From a virus, in the IMG/VR virus record IMGVR_UViG_3300022745_000076, positions 1-40,515 of that record: a stretch of DNA of 40,515 nucleotides. One strand, written 5' to 3'. Both the position numbers and the translations under genes were made by a program. The notes beneath the pieces are model-generated. The model did no database searches. It had not been told where the DNA came from and saw nothing but the letters and a program-made list of their open reading frames with translations. Positions 39,079-40,515 of the stretch are shown piece after piece; position 1 is the stretch's first letter, and the number at the start of each line of letters is the position of its first letter.

Positions 39079-39446
39079 GCCTGCACCCCCTCGGGGGTGG
39101 TGACGTGAGCGGCTTCTGCGGCCATGCGCTGAAGCACTTCCATGTGCGAGGTCGGGAAACCCGAACGCTTCAGCGCAAGCACGACGGTCATCCGGTGCAT
39201 GCCGAACTCGTCGCCGATCTGCTTCGTGTTGAAGCCGGCCTTCAAGCGCTCGTAGTACAGCGGAGCCCGCTCGTCGAGTGCGGCGCCCTTGTCGTCCTTC
39301 GTGCCGTTGATGCCAAGGATGGTCATCGCGCAAGCGACGGCATTCATGGACCGGCCCAACTTCTCGGAAATCTGCTTGTACGACAGCCCTTGCTTGCGCC
39401 ACTCGCGCAGTTCGGCCTCGGTCGTTGTCTTCTTCTTGGCGCTCAT
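39075..39446 (-). CDS. Double-HTH regulator (123 aa)
   Basis: Two helix-turn-helix-like segments are visible: LREWRKQGLSYKQISEKLGRSMNAVACAM (about residues 13-41) and LKAGFNTKQIGDEFGMHRMTVVLAL (about 68-92). The N-terminus is Lys-rich (MSAKKKTTTEAE). It directly follows the Cro-like gene, with an ATGA overlap, in the position of a CII-like or late regulator. Its target is not visible. Confidence 0.7.
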   Translation of the reverse strand: MSAKKKTTTEAELREWRKQGLSYKQISEKLGRSMNAVACAMTILGINGTKDDKGAALDERAPLYYERLKAGFNTKQIGDEFGMHRMTVVLALKRSGFPTSHMEVLQRMAAEAAHVTTPEGVQA

Positions 39447-39706
39447 GCTGCGGCCCTCGCCTTGCGCCCGCCCTTGGATGCCTCCACCACGGCAGTGATG
39501 CCGAAGTGGTCGCACAGCGCTTGGACGTGCTGCATTCCGGGGTTGTCACGGTCCCCATACGCCAGCTTTCGCAGCGAGTGAGATGTGATGCGCCGGTCGC
39601 CCACAAGGCCAGCCGCTGCGCTCGCTGATTCCGCGATGCCGGGCCACTGAGAAGCCCCGGCCGCCTTCAGGCGTTCGCGGATGATGGAAAGGATCGGTTG
39701 CGCCAT
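39443..39706 (-). CDS. Cro-like repressor (87 aa)
   Basis: A small protein (MAQPILSIIRERLKAAGASQWPGIAESASAAAGLVGDRRI...) with the compact HTH layout of Cro/CI-type regulators and a short acidic end. It is the first leftward gene and faces the CI-like gene across a 76-bp operator region. The promoter -10 box at 39715-39720 lies only eight bases before the ATG, and no ribosome-binding site is visible, so a leaderless message is likely. A GTG at 39727 is in frame but would lie upstream of the -10 box. Confidence 0.7.
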   Translation of the reverse strand: MAQPILSIIRERLKAAGASQWPGIAESASAAAGLVGDRRITSHSLRKLAYGDRDNPGMQHVQALCDHFGITAVVEASKGGRKARAAA

Positions 39707-39714
39707 GGTCAGCG

Positions 39715-39743
39715 ACTGTAATCCCACTTACGGGATAACACAA
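39715..39743 (-). promoter_or_regulatory. Leftward sigma70-like promoter
   Basis: On the minus strand, TTGTGT (39743-39738), a 17-base spacer and TACAGT (39720-39715). The second operator of the left pair (39722-39735) lies inside the spacer, and the other just upstream of the -35. This geometry is the same as in the rightward promoter, so repressor binding should block both. Confidence 0.65.
39722..39735. promoter_or_regulatory. Operator TCCC-N6-GGGA, left pair, copy 1
   Basis: TCCCACTTACGGGA, a perfect inverted TCCC/GGGA with a six-base centre, lying between the -35 and -10 of the leftward promoter. It is likely bound by the CI-like and/or Cro-like protein. Confidence 0.7.
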
Positions 39744-39744
39744 G

Positions 39745-39758
39745 TCCCCCGAACGGGA
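39745..39758. promoter_or_regulatory. Operator TCCC-N6-GGGA, left pair, copy 2
   Basis: TCCCCCGAACGGGA, 23 bases after copy 1, about two helical turns, so both sites face the same side of the helix and could bind repressors cooperatively. It ends 25 bases before the CI-like start and may also affect that gene. Confidence 0.7.
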
Positions 39759-39782
39759 TTCTTGTTCCGGCACCATCGCGCC

Positions 39783-40058
39783 ATGCGACCACGAGACATC
39801 GTGGCCGCTAACTTGATCGCTCTCATGCAACAGCGGGCCGACCTAGATCGGCTCCCGAAGCTCACCAAGGCGACGGGTATCTCTAATGGGACGCTGGATC
39901 GGTGGCGCCGCGCTGCGGTGTCTGCCGGGGTGGACGAGTTGCAGCCCCTCGCCGAAGCTTTCGGGCTAGAGGTGTGGGAACTGCTGGTGCCCCCAGAGGA
40001 AAGGGAAGCACTCCGCGCCCTGCGTGCCGCCTTGAAGTTGACGGCCGGCAAACGCTAG
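39783..40058 (+). CDS. CI-like repressor, HTH only (91 aa)
   Basis: The product (MRPRDIVAANLIALMQQRADL...) has a helix-turn-helix region LPKLTKATGISNGTLDRWRRAA and continues AGVDELQPLAEAFGLEVWELLVP, the usual layout of phage XRE-family repressors. It has no LexA-like peptidase domain, so RecA-triggered self-cleavage is not expected. It is flanked by operator pairs on both sides and ended by an intrinsic terminator three bases after its stop. No clear ribosome-binding site or promoter of its own was seen. Confidence 0.75.
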   Translation: MRPRDIVAANLIALMQQRADLDRLPKLTKATGISNGTLDRWRRAAVSAGVDELQPLAEAFGLEVWELLVPPEEREALRALRAALKLTAGKR

Positions 40059-40060
40059 CG

Positions 40061-40086
40061 CACCTGGCGCAACGCTAGGTGTTTTT
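40061..40086 (+). terminator. Intrinsic terminator after CI-like gene
   Basis: CACCTGGCG-CAA-CGCTAGGTG is a nine-base-pair stem with one G-U pair and a three-base loop (40061-40081), followed by TTTTT (40082-40086). It ends the repressor transcript before the rightward operator region. Confidence 0.85.
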
Positions 40087-40102
40087 ACCTACGCCCAAAA
40101 AA

Positions 40103-40116
40103 TCCCACTTTTGGGA
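40103..40116. promoter_or_regulatory. Operator TCCC-N6-GGGA, right pair, copy 1
   Basis: TCCCACTTTTGGGA, a perfect inverted repeat ending two bases before the -35 box of the rightward promoter. It has the same half-sites and centre length as the left-hand operators. Confidence 0.7.
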
Positions 40117-40117
40117 C

Positions 40118-40146
40118 TTGCGCGATCCCGTTTATGGGACCAGAAT
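40118..40146 (+). promoter_or_regulatory. Rightward sigma70-like promoter
   Basis: TTGCGC (40118-40123), a 17-base spacer and CAGAAT (40141-40146). The boxes are weak (three and four matches) but the spacing is ideal and an operator fills the spacer. It would start the rightward operon about 50-55 bases before the pentapeptide gene. Confidence 0.6.
40126..40139. promoter_or_regulatory. Operator TCCC-N6-GGGA, right pair, copy 2
   Basis: TCCCGTTTATGGGA, 23 bases after copy 1, lying inside the spacer of the rightward promoter. A repressor bound here would exclude RNA polymerase. Confidence 0.7.
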
Positions 40147-40205
40147 ACATCCCATCGGCTCGCAACACCCACCACATCGGCGGGGGCGGGTCGGGGAGAT
40201 GCAGA

Positions 40206-40515
40206 GTGCCGACGATCACGATTCGCAACCGCTGGACCGATGCCGTGCTGTACACGCACGAGACCACGGTGGAGCGCCAAGCGTCTGGGCTGGCAACGCG
40301 GGATGCGCTAGAAGCGGCGGTGAGGTCGCGCGCCAACCTCTCGGGCGCCAACCTCTCGTGCGCCTACCTCTCGTGCGCCAACCTCTCGGGCGCCAACCTC
40401 TCGTGCGCCAACCTCTCGTGCGCCAACCTCTCGGGCGCCAACCTCTCGTGCGCCAACCTCTCGTGCGCCTACCTCTCGTGCGCCAACCTCTCGGGCGCCT
40501 ACGTCTCGGGCGCCA
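40206..40515 (+). CDS. Pentapeptide-repeat protein, N-terminal part
   Basis: It starts at GTG 40206 behind GGGGAG (40193-40198); an ATG at 40199 is in the wrong frame and ends soon. The first 42 residues ([20 protein letters not shown]...) are the N-terminal domain also found on other phage pentapeptide proteins, followed by the repeat array. The frame runs off the window end and continues at base 1 once the 139-base overlap is removed. The N-terminal domain plus pentapeptides plus the 88-residue end give about 215 residues. Confidence 0.9.
   Translation, partial: MPTITIRNRWTDAVLYTHETTVERQASGLATRDALEAAVRSRANLSGANLSCAYLSCANLSGANLSCANLSCANLSGANLSCANLSCAYLSCANLSGAYVSGA
40332..40515 (+). repeat. 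15-bp tandem coding repeat, 12 units plus 4 bases
   Basis: This is the same unit as at 1-210, and its last nine units duplicate the window start. After merging the ends the array has 17 units. The true number may be higher, because short-read assemblies collapse perfect tandem repeats. Confidence 0.95.
40377..40515. repeat. Right copy of 139-bp terminal redundancy
   Basis: This is the partner of bases 1-139. The single mismatch (G40503) lies 12 bases from the contig end, where assembly errors are common. Removing one copy gives a unique length of 40,376 bp. Confidence 0.85.

Noticed and set aside
40332-40515. CRISPR array
   Set aside because: The 15-bp units are contiguous without spacers and stay in one open frame of a pentapeptide protein.
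1-40515. tRNA genes
   Set aside because: No cloverleaf with recognisable T-loop and acceptor stem was noticed, but a covariance-model scan was not possible here.

Overview
The window looks like one complete, circular (or circularly permuted) genome of a tailed, podovirus-type phage of a GC-rich proteobacterium. Its first and last 139 bases are the same sequence with one mismatch (C127 versus G40503), so the unique genome is about 40,376 bp, opened inside a pentapeptide-repeat gene. High GC3 coding, dense ATGA/GTGA gene overlaps, and genes of the Gp157, NinB and P22-like portal families fit a phage of Betaproteobacteria such as Burkholderiales. The host is inference; the phage identity is well supported.

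Layout. The switch is at 39.4-40.2 kb: a leftward Cro-like HTH gene (39443-39706) and a rightward CI-like HTH gene (39783-40058) with a terminator at 40061-40086. Four palindromic operators (TCCC-N6-GGGA) form two pairs, each with a 23-bp repeat spacing, and each pair overlaps an outward-facing sigma70-like promoter. The rightward operon (40206 across the ends to 9873) begins with the pentapeptide protein, then small hypothetical and membrane proteins, a recombination block (probable single-strand annealing protein, Gp157, HNH-like protein, NinB), and a cluster of unusual enzymes at 5.3-8.8 kb. That cluster holds a PAPS-reductase-like PP-loop protein, a radical SAM protein, a transglycosylase (TGT/DpdA)-like protein and a VUT/YhhQ-like queuosine-precursor transporter. 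The operon ends with a cysteine-peptidase-like protein and a DUF4224-like protein that runs into the convergent lysis genes.

The leftward operon (39706 down to 9737) carries regulators, an SNF2-type helicase, a DNA methyltransferase, a replication-initiator-like protein, two small zinc-binding proteins, a RuvC-like resolvase, an MmcB-like nuclease fold and a small lipoprotein. It continues with small and large terminase, portal, scaffold, capsid, tail adaptor and nozzle proteins, a GNAT-like protein, a beta-helix tailspike, four probable internal or ejection proteins, a second beta-helix tailspike and five small membrane proteins that probably include the holin. One small rightward membrane-protein gene (13390-13590) sits alone among the tail genes like a moron.

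The most interesting system is the 5.3-8.8 kb cluster. The transporter plus TGT-like enzyme suggests that the phage salvages a 7-deazaguanine base and places it in DNA, with the radical SAM and PP-loop proteins as candidates for making or further modifying it. No FolE, QueD, QueE or canonical QueC was seen, so any deazaguanine would have to come from the host or medium. Two expected functions were not recognised: an integrase, despite the lysogeny-type switch, and a canonical endolysin.
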